A stretch of DNA of 35,976 nt from Candidatus Margulisiibacteriota bacterium (lineage in GTDB: Bacteria; Margulisbacteria; Termititenacia; Termititenacales; Termititenacaceae): the NCBI GenBank assembly GCA_031274525.1, contig JAISQA010000026.1, positions 1 through 35,976 on the forward strand. The letters are read 5' to 3'. Under the pieces are notes generated by a model, which did no database searches, was not told the DNA's origin, and saw nothing but the letters and a program-made list of their open reading frames with translations. Each line of letters starts with the position of its first letter. Position 1 is the stretch's first letter. This document shows positions 7,784 to 16,141 of the stretch, one piece after another. A program made the translations under genes and the position numbers.

Positions 7784-8746
7784 ATGGTCAGTTATAAAGA
7801 ATTAGGTTTGGTTAATACCAGAGCGATGTTTGCCAAAGCGGTCAGCGGCGGGTATGCGATACCCGGCTACAATTTCAATAATATGGAACAAATGCAGGCT
7901 ATTATTCAGGCCTGTGTGGAAACCAAATCACCGGTGATTTTGCAGGTGTCCAGCGGCGCGCGCAAATACGCCAATCAGACCCTGCTCCGTTATATGGCAC
8001 AGGGCGCGGTGGAATACGCCAAAGAGCTGGGTTATCCTATTCCGATCACCCTGCATCTGGATCACGGCGACACACTGGAGCTGTGCCAGAGCTGCGTGGA
8101 TTTTGGTTTTTCTTCGGTGATGATCGACGGCTCGCATCATGCTTATGCGGATAATGTCGCGCTGACCAAAAAAGTCGTCGAGTACGCGCATGCGCATGAC
8201 GTCTCGGTCGAGGGCGAGCTGGGCGTGCTGGCCGGTGTGGAGGACGAGGTGTCCGCCGAGAAGCATACTTACACGCGGCCGGAAGAGGTCGAGGATTTTG
8301 TGCAAAAGACCGGCGTGGACAGTCTGGCTATTTCGATCGGCACCTCGCACGGCGCGTTCAAGTTCAAGCCCGGCCAGAAACCGGAAATCCGGCTGGATAT
8401 TCTGGCGGAGATTGAGCAGCGTATTCCGGGTTTTCCGATCGTTTTGCACGGCTCTTCTTCCGTGCCGGCCGATCTGGTGGCGCTGGTCAATAAATACGGC
8501 GGCCGGCTGGAAGAGGCTATCGGTATTCCCGAGGAGCAGCTGCGCGCCGCGGCCAAATCGGCGGTTTGCAAGATCAATATTGACTCCGACGGGCGTCTGG
8601 CTATGACCGCCGGTATCCGTCAGGTTTTTGCCGAAAAACCGGCTGAATTTGACCCGCGCAAGTATCTCGGCCCGGCCAGAGATTTATTAAAAGAGCTGTA
8701 CAAACGGAAAAATAGCGAAGTTTTAGGCTCGGCCAATCAAGCTTAA
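7784..8746 (+). CDS. fba: Class II fructose-bisphosphate aldolase
   Basis: PGYNFNNMEQMQAIIQAC...HLDHGDTLE...VEGELGVLAG...LHGSSSVP...KINIDSDGRLAMT. Confidence 0.97.
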   Translation: MVSYKELGLVNTRAMFAKAVSGGYAIPGYNFNNMEQMQAIIQACVETKSPVILQVSSGARKYANQTLLRYMAQGAVEYAKELGYPIPITLHLDHGDTLELCQSCVDFGFSSVMIDGSHHAYADNVALTKKVVEYAHAHDVSVEGELGVLAGVEDEVSAEKHTYTRPEEVEDFVQKTGVDSLAISIGTSHGAFKFKPGQKPEIRLDILAEIEQRIPGFPIVLHGSSSVPADLVALVNKYGGRLEEAIGIPEEQLRAAAKSAVCKINIDSDGRLAMTAGIRQVFAEKPAEFDPRKYLGPARDLLKELYKRKNSEVLGSANQA

Positions 8747-8750
8747 TAAA

Positions 8751-8794
8751 TGTATGTACGTTGTATATACAATGTATATATAGTGTATATACAT
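8751..8794. repeat. Four tandem 11-bp units with a palindromic TGTATATACA core
   Basis: tgtatgtacgt/tgtatatacaa/tgtatatatag/tgtatatacat, starts at 8751, 8762, 8773, 8784. Confidence 0.8.
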
Positions 8795-8830
8795 AAACCA
8801 AAATAAAAGAGTAAGGAGTTTAGAGTTCCC

Positions 8831-10531
8831 ATGCTGACCGGCGCTTTGCAAAAAATGGAAAAAGGCAATTCTATTTTTGAAAGAGAGGTCAGAAAATTTG
8901 CCGTCCCGGTTTGTAAAAAATTTCTGAATAAAAAAGGGGAAATTGCGCCGGTGGCTTTTGCCGCGGAGGGCCGACCGCTGGCCGCTAAAGACGCGCTGGA
9001 AGTCCGGCGGGAATTTATCCAGAGTACCGCCGGTAGCGGGAATAAACTGCTCGCCGCCCGGGGGTTAAACGCCAGACCGGCCGGCGGCCAGAGGGTTGCC
9101 GTGTTATTTTCCGGCGGCCCGGCTGCGGGTGGACACAACGTGGTGGCCGGATTGAAGGCCGTGCTGGGCCGTAAAAATACCCTGCTGGGCGTGCGCGGCG
9201 GCCCGGCGGGACTGCTGGCGGGCAATCTTTTCAAAATTAAAGACGGGCCGGTGCGGCGTATCCTCAATACCGGAGGGTTTGATTTCCTCGGTTCGGATCG
9301 GACCAAAATTAAAACGCCGGAGCAGTTCGCGCAGGTCAAAAAAGTTTGTGTCCAGCATAAGCTCGACGCCATTGTGATCATCGGCGGCGATGATTCCAAC
9401 ACCAACGCGGCAATTCTGGCCGAGTATCTTTATTCCGGCGTAAAGAAAAACGGCGCGGGAGTTCAGGTGATAGGCGTGCCCAAAACTATTGACGGCGATC
9501 TGCAGGCCGGCCGGCTGCTGCCTATTTCTTTCGGTTTTGACACGGCGACCAAAATTTACGCCGAGCTGGTCGGCAATATTCTGCAGGACACCCCGTCTTC
9601 GCGCAAATACTGGCATTTCATTAAGCTGATGGGGCGCGCGGCCTCGCATGTGGCTCTGGAAGTGGCTTTGCAGACCCGGCCGGCGGTGACGCTTATTTCG
9701 GAAGAAATAGCGGAGAAAAAAATCCCGCTGAATAAGATAGTAAACGATATTGCGGATACGGTCGTTAAACGTTACAAAAAAGGCCTTGGCCACGGCGTGG
9801 TCGTGATCCCGGAGGGGCTTATCGAGTTCATTCCCGATATGACCGGACTGCTCCAGACGCTCAATGAGCTGGTCGCCGGGCAGGCCGGGGAATTAAAACA
9901 TTTGCCGCTGGCCCGGCGCCGGGAATTGGCCGGCCGCAAACTTAAAGCCGCGCCGGCCGCGCTTTTCCGCTCCCTGCCAGATTATATTCAGGAAATGCTG
10001 CTGCTGGATCGCGACTCGCACGGCAATCTGCAGGTGTCGCAGATACCCACGGAAAAACTCTTAATTGATATGGTTGCCGCGCGCCTCCAAAAAATTGCGC
10101 CCGGAGTGCGGTTTGCGACCAATAGCCATTTTTTCGGCTATGAAGGCCGCTGCGGAGCGCCGTCCCTTTTTGACGCGGCGTTTACCTTCAATCTGGGTTT
10201 GACCGCCGGTTCTTTGCTGCTGGACGGGCGCACGGGTTATATGGCGGCTTTGACGGATTTGCACCGGGGCGGCAAAATTCTGGCTATACCCCTGACCGGC
10301 CTCATTAATATTGAACGGCGCCATGGCCGGAACGAGCTGGTTATCGCCAAAGCGCTGGTCAAACTTGATTCTAAGGCTTTTAAGTTTTTCGCTGGCCGCC
10401 GCGCAGCCTGGGCCGCGGCGGATCTGTTTACTTCGCCCGGACCGCGCCAGCTCTGGGGGCCGGCCGCGCGGCAGGTTCCTATTTCGGTGGCCTTAAATCA
10501 GGGCTATGCCAATCTGGATTTTGAGCTATAA
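8831..10531 (+). CDS. pfp: Diphosphate--fructose-6-phosphate 1-phosphotransferase (PPi-PFK)
   Basis: VAVLFSGGPAAGGHNVVAGL, IIGGDDSNTNAAILAEY, GVPKTIDGDLQ, SFGFDTATKIYAELVGN. Confidence 0.93.
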   Translation: MLTGALQKMEKGNSIFEREVRKFAVPVCKKFLNKKGEIAPVAFAAEGRPLAAKDALEVRREFIQSTAGSGNKLLAARGLNARPAGGQRVAVLFSGGPAAGGHNVVAGLKAVLGRKNTLLGVRGGPAGLLAGNLFKIKDGPVRRILNTGGFDFLGSDRTKIKTPEQFAQVKKVCVQHKLDAIVIIGGDDSNTNAAILAEYLYSGVKKNGAGVQVIGVPKTIDGDLQAGRLLPISFGFDTATKIYAELVGNILQDTPSSRKYWHFIKLMGRAASHVALEVALQTRPAVTLISEEIAEKKIPLNKIVNDIADTVVKRYKKGLGHGVVVIPEGLIEFIPDMTGLLQTLNELVAGQAGELKHLPLARRRELAGRKLKAAPAALFRSLPDYIQEMLLLDRDSHGNLQVSQIPTEKLLIDMVAARLQKIAPGVRFATNSHFFGYEGRCGAPSLFDAAFTFNLGLTAGSLLLDGRTGYMAALTDLHRGGKILAIPLTGLINIERRHGRNELVIAKALVKLDSKAFKFFAGRRAAWAAADLFTSPGPRQLWGPAARQVPISVALNQGYANLDFEL

Positions 10532-10559
10532 TTAGCCGGAGTCTTTTCAAGGAGGCTTT

Positions 10560-11252
10560 ATGGCAGAGGAAAACTTAGATTCTGAGCCTGCGGAGAGCAT
10601 CCCGCTGCCGGAGACTGCTCCGTCCGCCGCGGCAGCCGTCCCGCCAGCCGCCGGGGACGCCGCAGAAACAGACACTCTCAAAACTCCTTTTGCGCAGGGC
10701 GACGTGGCGCTTTCCGGCATGGTGTCTTCGGTCTTGAGGCCGCAGGACGAAAGGGAGCGGGAAAGGATCGAGCGCGAGGTCAAAAGACGTCAGGAAAGAC
10801 TGGAAAGACAGAAAAACGCCAAATCCTCCGCTTATCGGAAATTGCTGCTGTGGCTGTTAATTCTGGCCCTGATTTTGGGCGGAGCTTCTCTGGCGGTCAA
10901 AGCGCCGCGCCAGATCAAAAAAATTTACCGCGCGGTGACCGCGAAAACTTTTGCCAAAAAATTAAAAAAAGCCAGGGGACTGGAAGTCTGGGGCAGCAAT
11001 CAGCTGGTTTTTGAGGACACTTTCCGCTTAAAACTCAAAAGCAATCCGGCGGCGGATAAAACAACGCTTATTATCGCGGGCGGTGTCCGGCGCACTATTC
11101 CCGGCCGGCTGGCGGCCAAAGATGACCAGAGCCTGACCTGGGAATTTATAAGCGACGATCTGCCCGGAGGACGGTATACCTATAAGGCTTTTGTTAAAAG
11201 TACCGCCGCCAATCAGCTCAAAGAACTGCGCGGCGGGTTTGAAATAAAATAA
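10560..11252 (+). CDS. Hypothetical single-pass membrane protein
   Basis: ORF with charged N-terminal region and one TM segment (LLLWLLILALILGGASLAV). Confidence 0.6.
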   Translation: MAEENLDSEPAESIPLPETAPSAAAAVPPAAGDAAETDTLKTPFAQGDVALSGMVSSVLRPQDERERERIEREVKRRQERLERQKNAKSSAYRKLLLWLLILALILGGASLAVKAPRQIKKIYRAVTAKTFAKKLKKARGLEVWGSNQLVFEDTFRLKLKSNPAADKTTLIIAGGVRRTIPGRLAAKDDQSLTWEFISDDLPGGRYTYKAFVKSTAANQLKELRGGFEIK

Positions 11253-11289
11253 CGGATTAGTATCTTTAAAATAAGGGGGAGGTCTCGAT

Positions 11290-12087
11290 ATGTTAAAAAA
11301 ATCACTGATTATGCTGTTGCTGGCCGGACTGCTCTGGTCTATGGGCGAAAAACCGGAAAGCGCTGGCGCCCCGGGCGGCGCGGGAGCGGGTGCGCCACCG
11401 CGTCCGGTGCAGACCCCGCTGGAAGATTTGAGCGTGGATCAATTGTACCGCCGTGCTCTGCGGGAGCATTATGCCGCGCAGGAGCTGAGTTATCCCGAAC
11501 AGACCGATAAGGCAATCAAAGCGCTGGAGCTTTTTTTGCGTAAATTTCCGGCGGACGCGCGGCGTTTTGATGTCATGTACTATATTACTCTGGATTATGC
11601 CAAAAATAACCGGCTGGAAGAGCAAAAAAAAGTGATCGATGAATTTTTTGCGACGGCCCCTACGGAAAACAGGCAGCTTTACAATGCCATGCGTTTGGAG
11701 CAGCTGCCCGCGCTGGTCTGGGCCGGGGAAACCGCCGCGGCGCAGGAGCTCTATACCGCCCTGCAGGAGCAGTACAGCACGGATAACGCGGTGCTGGCCA
11801 GAACGCATCAGGATATACTGCCCGTTCTGGAAAGCCGCGGGGACATTGCCGGTCAAAAAGCGATCTATAGATTTTTCCGGACAGACAATAACCGGAATTA
11901 CCTGCGTAACGGCAACAATTATTATATTTACACTTACAAACTGGCGCTGCTCAGCTATAACGAAAAAAACTTCAAGGAAGCCGTGCCTTTGTTTCAGGAA
12001 GTTGCCGCCCGGCGGAGCGACCCGACGCTGGCTTTGTTTGCCGAGTCCTCGGAGAACTATTTGCAGCAGATCAGCGGCGCGCAGTAG
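11290..12087 (+). CDS. Secreted/anchored TPR-like protein
   Basis: Hydrophobic N-terminus; helical repeats (YRRALREHYAAQELSYPEQTDKAIKALELFLRKFP; YNEKNFKEAVPLFQEVAAR). Confidence 0.6.
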   Translation: MLKKSLIMLLLAGLLWSMGEKPESAGAPGGAGAGAPPRPVQTPLEDLSVDQLYRRALREHYAAQELSYPEQTDKAIKALELFLRKFPADARRFDVMYYITLDYAKNNRLEEQKKVIDEFFATAPTENRQLYNAMRLEQLPALVWAGETAAAQELYTALQEQYSTDNAVLARTHQDILPVLESRGDIAGQKAIYRFFRTDNNRNYLRNGNNYYIYTYKLALLSYNEKNFKEAVPLFQEVAARRSDPTLALFAESSENYLQQISGAQ

Positions 12088-12122
12088 TCTTAAAAGAATA
12101 GTCTGTTTATGTTATGCTTATC

Positions 12123-12149
12123 CCCGTCTTATTTTTAAGATAATACGGG
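12123..12149. other. Intergenic inverted repeat (possible terminator or regulatory hairpin)
   Basis: cccgtcttatttttaagataatacggg. Confidence 0.4.
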
Positions 12150-12166
12150 CTTAATCAGGGGCAATA

Positions 12167-13153
12167 ATGCAGGTTTTGATCACCGGGGGCGCTGGTTTTA
12201 TCGGCTCCCATTTGGCGGATGCGCATATCAAACGCGGCGACACAGTGGTCGCGCTGGATGATCTTTCCACCGGCCGCGAAGAAAATGTCGCGCATTTAAA
12301 ATCTTCCGGTAAATTTAAACTGGTCAAAGGTTCGGTGCTGGAGCGGGAGATTGTTGCGGGGCTGATGCAGGACTGCGCGCTCTGCTATCATCTGGCCGCG
12401 GCGGTCGGCGTCTATACTATAGTGGAGAAGCCGCTGAATTCGCTGATGACCAATCTCAAGGGCACGGAGGTCGTGCTGGAGCTGGCGGATAAATACCGGA
12501 AAAAAATCCTGCTGGCCTCCACTTCGGAAGTTTACGGCAAAAGCAATAAATTCCCGTTCCGGGAAGATGATGACACGCTAATGGGCGCGACGGATAAATC
12601 GCGCTGGTCTTATGCCTATGCCAAAGCGGTGGATGAATTTATGGCGCTGGCCTATTATCAGGAAAAAAAGCTGCCGGTGATTATTGTGCGGTTTTTTAAT
12701 ACGGTCGGGCCGCGCCAGACCGGTCGCTACGGCATGGTCATTCCCAATTTTGTGCGGCAGGCCCTGCTGAATGAGGCTATTACGATCTTCGGCGACGGGC
12801 ACCAGTCGCGCTGTTTTACTTATGTCGGCGATGTGGTCGAGGCGGTAATGCGGCTGGCCGAGACGCCGCAGGCTCTCGGTCAGGTGGTCAATGTCGGCAA
12901 TAACAGCCAGGAGATCTCTATTGAGGATTTGGCCAAAAAAATTATTGAGCTGACCCGGAGCAAATCCCGATTGATATATATCCCTTACACAAAAGCCTAT
13001 CCGCTGGGCTTTGAGGATATGGAGCGCCGGGTGCCGGATCTTTTCAAAATAAAATCCTTGATTAATTTTCAGCCCAAAACGCAGCTGGACGAAATACTGG
13101 AATTGATTATTGCGGATAAAAAAAAGAAATTGGGCGATCTGTACAAATACTAG
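12167..13153 (+). CDS. NAD-dependent epimerase/dehydratase (nucleotide-sugar SDR)
   Basis: TGGAGFIGSHL, STSEVYG, SYAYAKAVDE, VRFFNTVGPRQTGRYGMVIPNFV. Confidence 0.93.
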   Translation: MQVLITGGAGFIGSHLADAHIKRGDTVVALDDLSTGREENVAHLKSSGKFKLVKGSVLEREIVAGLMQDCALCYHLAAAVGVYTIVEKPLNSLMTNLKGTEVVLELADKYRKKILLASTSEVYGKSNKFPFREDDDTLMGATDKSRWSYAYAKAVDEFMALAYYQEKKLPVIIVRFFNTVGPRQTGRYGMVIPNFVRQALLNEAITIFGDGHQSRCFTYVGDVVEAVMRLAETPQALGQVVNVGNNSQEISIEDLAKKIIELTRSKSRLIYIPYTKAYPLGFEDMERRVPDLFKIKSLINFQPKTQLDEILELIIADKKKKLGDLYKY

Positions 13154-13252
13154 CGCGGCGGCAGGAGGCCGCCGCCTGCCTGATATTGCCGGTGCGGGCA
13201 GGATATTTTCCGCGCCTGAGTTTGCTAAAATATAGAAATGAGGAGCTGAAAA

Positions 13253-14578
13253 ATGTTAGCGGAAAAGATTAAAGATAAGAGCGTTCGGGTCGGTATTATC
13301 GGTATTGGCTATGTCGGCCTGCCGCTGGCCAGATCTTTTGCCGAAGCCGGCGTGGCCACCACCGGTTTTGATTTGAGCCGGGGCAAAGTGGAGAGCCTGA
13401 ACAAAGGCGTCAGTTATATTCCGGATGTGCCGACCGGGATAGTCAGCGAGCTGGTTTTGCGTAAAAAGACGCTCAAGGCCACGACGGAGTTTGACGGCCT
13501 GCGGGAAATGGACGTAGTGTTTATCTGCGTGCCGACGCCTTTTGATAAACACAAAGCGCCCGATCTGGAATGTGTGCGCAGCGCGGCGGAGTCCGCCGCC
13601 CGGACGCTGCATAAAGACCAGCTGATCGTCCTGCAGTCCACGACGTATCCGGGCACGACCGAAGAAGTGGTGCAGCCTATACTGGAAAAAACTGGCTTGA
13701 AAGCCGGGCGGGATTTTTATCTGGCTTTCTCGCCGGAGCGCATCGATCCGGGCAATAAAAAATTTGACGCGCATAATACGCCTAAAGTGGTCGGCGGCAT
13801 TGATAAAACTTCGACTAAACTGACGGCGGAACTCTTCCGGCTTTTTATCGACGCGGATAAAGTGCAGGAAGTGTCCTGTCCCAAGACCGCCGAGATGTGC
13901 AAAATACTGGAAAACACTTTCCGCGCGGTGAATATCGCGCTGGTCAATGAGATGCTGATGCTGAGTGAGCGCATGGGCATTGATATCTGGGAAGTCATTG
14001 AAGCGGCCAGCACCAAGCCTTTTGGCTTTATGCCTTTTTATCCGGGGCCGGGCGTGGGTGGGCACTGCATTGCCGTGGATCCTTTTTATCTGTCCTGGAA
14101 AGCCCGCGAATATGATTTCTTCACGCGCTTCATCGAGCTGGCGGCGGATACCAATATGAATATGCCGTACTATGTGATTGACCGGCTGCGCCGGCTGCTG
14201 GGGAGCGCGGGCCGAAATCTGCGCGGCGCCAGAGTGCTGGTTTTGGGCGCGGCTTTCAAAAAAGACATTGATGACTGCCGTAATTCCGTGGCGCTGTATC
14301 TGATCAAGCTGCTGGAGGATGCCGGCGCCGAAGTGATCTATAACGATCCTTTTGTGCCGAAATTTAAATTTGAGCATGAATTGTATATGAAAGAGAACAG
14401 TCGCGAGTATCATTCGCAGGAGCTGACCGCCGAGCTGCTGTCCGGCGCGGACTGCGTGCTGGCGGCGGTGGCCCATTCCGTTTATGATTTTGATTTCATT
14501 CTCAAAAATTCCCGGCTGGTCTTTGATCTGGTCAACGCGGCCAGAGGACATAAAGCGGCGAATCTGCACAAACTCTAA
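13253..14578 (+). CDS. Nucleotide sugar dehydrogenase (UDP-N-acetyl-hexosamine dehydrogenase type)
   Basis: GIIGIGYVGLPLARSFAEAG, FSPERIDPG, PGPGVGGHCIAVDPFYLSWKA, LGAAFKKDIDDCRNSV. Confidence 0.95.
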   Translation: MLAEKIKDKSVRVGIIGIGYVGLPLARSFAEAGVATTGFDLSRGKVESLNKGVSYIPDVPTGIVSELVLRKKTLKATTEFDGLREMDVVFICVPTPFDKHKAPDLECVRSAAESAARTLHKDQLIVLQSTTYPGTTEEVVQPILEKTGLKAGRDFYLAFSPERIDPGNKKFDAHNTPKVVGGIDKTSTKLTAELFRLFIDADKVQEVSCPKTAEMCKILENTFRAVNIALVNEMLMLSERMGIDIWEVIEAASTKPFGFMPFYPGPGVGGHCIAVDPFYLSWKAREYDFFTRFIELAADTNMNMPYYVIDRLRRLLGSAGRNLRGARVLVLGAAFKKDIDDCRNSVALYLIKLLEDAGAEVIYNDPFVPKFKFEHELYMKENSREYHSQELTAELLSGADCVLAAVAHSVYDFDFILKNSRLVFDLVNAARGHKAANLHKL

Positions 14579-14590
14579 AGGAGCTGTCCG

Positions 14591-15733
14591 ATGGAAGCCT
14601 TCCTGTGGCCGGTGCTGGCGGCCTTTGTTCTGACCTTGATTATTGTGCCGCTGATTAAACAGCTGGCCTGGAAGTTTAATATTGTAGACCGTCCGGCGGC
14701 CCGCAAGCTGCAGGTCGAGGCGGTGCCTCTGCTGGGCGGGCTGGGTTTTTTTATCCCTTTTGTGCTGGCTCTGGGGCTTTTTTATAAAGGCGCGACGGAT
14801 CTCAATCTCAAGGCTGTGGTCTTTTGCTCCGGTCTGATGGTTTTGCTGGGGTTTTGGGACGACAGCGCCGGCGGTATTTCGTGGCGGCTGAAGCTGGGCG
14901 GACAGATCTTGATCTCCGCGCTGCTGGTCTGGGGTTTCGGCATCAAGACCACCTTTTTTGATATTGATATTTTGAATGATTTGGTTTCGATCGGCTGGCT
15001 GGTTTTTATCACCAATTCGCTCAATCTGCTGGACAATATGGACGGGCTGTCCGCCGGCGTGTCGGCGATCGCGGCTTTTTTCTTTTTTCTGCTGGCTTAT
15101 AAAGCCGGACAGCCGGATCTGGCGATGTTTTGCCTGCTGCTGGCCGCCTGCCTGACGGCTTTTCTTAAATATAATTTTTCTCCAGCCTCGATCTTTATGG
15201 GCGATCTGGGTTCTTTATTTCTGGGCTTTACGCTCGGCGCCGTGGCCATTCTTTTACAGGTGACGGAGATCCGCAATTGGACGGTGTTTTTAACTTTTCA
15301 AAATTTTCAGCGTTATGAATTTATCAGCGTGCTGATCCCCCTGCTGGTGCTGGGTGTGCCGATTTTTGATACGCTGCTGGTGATGGCTTTGCGTACTTTC
15401 AACGGCCTGGGGATTTTTACGCCGGGGCGGGATCATTCCTCGCACCGCCTGACGCAGCTCAAAGGCGCGGTGCAGCGCCGGCTGGATAAGTTTATTTTAT
15501 TTTATATCAAGTTGACCGACCGCCGCCGCCGAACCAGACAGCACGCGCTCAAGGGCATTGCCCAGACGCGCACAGTTTTGATACTCTATGCCTGTTCGGC
15601 GCTGCTGGGCGGCGCGACGCTGGTGCTCTCGCAGCTGTCTTTGAAAGGTATTGTCTTTCTCGCGGTGCTGGTGCTGATCGTGGCGCTCTTTAGTGCGCGC
15701 AAACTGGGCGAAGTGCTGGTCTATAGAAAATGA
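14591..15733 (+). CDS. Undecaprenyl-phosphate sugar-1-phosphate transferase (MraY/WecA/TagO family)
   Basis: DRPAARKLQVEAVPLLGGLGFF, LLDNMDGLSAGVSAIAA, SIFMGDLGSLFLGF, RDHSSHRL. Confidence 0.93.
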   Translation: MEAFLWPVLAAFVLTLIIVPLIKQLAWKFNIVDRPAARKLQVEAVPLLGGLGFFIPFVLALGLFYKGATDLNLKAVVFCSGLMVLLGFWDDSAGGISWRLKLGGQILISALLVWGFGIKTTFFDIDILNDLVSIGWLVFITNSLNLLDNMDGLSAGVSAIAAFFFFLLAYKAGQPDLAMFCLLLAACLTAFLKYNFSPASIFMGDLGSLFLGFTLGAVAILLQVTEIRNWTVFLTFQNFQRYEFISVLIPLLVLGVPIFDTLLVMALRTFNGLGIFTPGRDHSSHRLTQLKGAVQRRLDKFILFYIKLTDRRRRTRQHALKGIAQTRTVLILYACSALLGGATLVLSQLSLKGIVFLAVLVLIVALFSARKLGEVLVYRK

Positions 15734-15768
15734 AAAGAGTAATTTCCAGAGCAAAGGAGCGGAATATT

Positions 15769-16137
15769 ATGCAGACAGCAGGGATGGTTTTGGTGCCGGT
15801 GCTTATCGGTGTGGTCGGGCAGATCCTGCTCAAAAAAGGCATGCTGAGCGTTGGTCAGTTTGATTTTACCGCGGTCAGCGGGCTTCTGCCGCAGTTTATC
15901 CGCGCTTTTCTCAATCCTTACGTTTTTCTGGGTTTTGCTTTTTATTTCCTGTCCTCTTTGTTCTGGATGATCGTCCTGTCCAGAGTCGAGCTTAGCGTGG
16001 CGTATCCCCTGCTCAGTCTGGGTTATGTGTTTGTACTGCTGGCCTCCTGGCTGCTTTTCAGGGAGCCGGTTTCTGCGGCGCGCTGGCTGGGTGTTCTGGT
16101 GATCATCTGCGGGGTTACGCTGGTGTCGCGCAGCTAA
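15769..16137 (+). CDS. EamA/SMR-like small membrane transporter (ArnE-like)
   Basis: Four hydrophobic segments; LIGVVGQILLKKGM...VELSVAYPLLSLGYVFVLLASWLLFREPVSAARWLGVLVIICGV; SD aaaggag before ATG 15769. Confidence 0.75.
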   Translation: MQTAGMVLVPVLIGVVGQILLKKGMLSVGQFDFTAVSGLLPQFIRAFLNPYVFLGFAFYFLSSLFWMIVLSRVELSVAYPLLSLGYVFVLLASWLLFREPVSAARWLGVLVIICGVTLVSRS

Positions 16138-16141
16138 GCTA

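Noticed and set aside
13256-14569. 437-aa minus-strand ORF opposite the nucleotide-sugar dehydrogenase
   Set aside because: Antisense shadow in GC-rich coding DNA; opposite strand has a full conserved enzyme.
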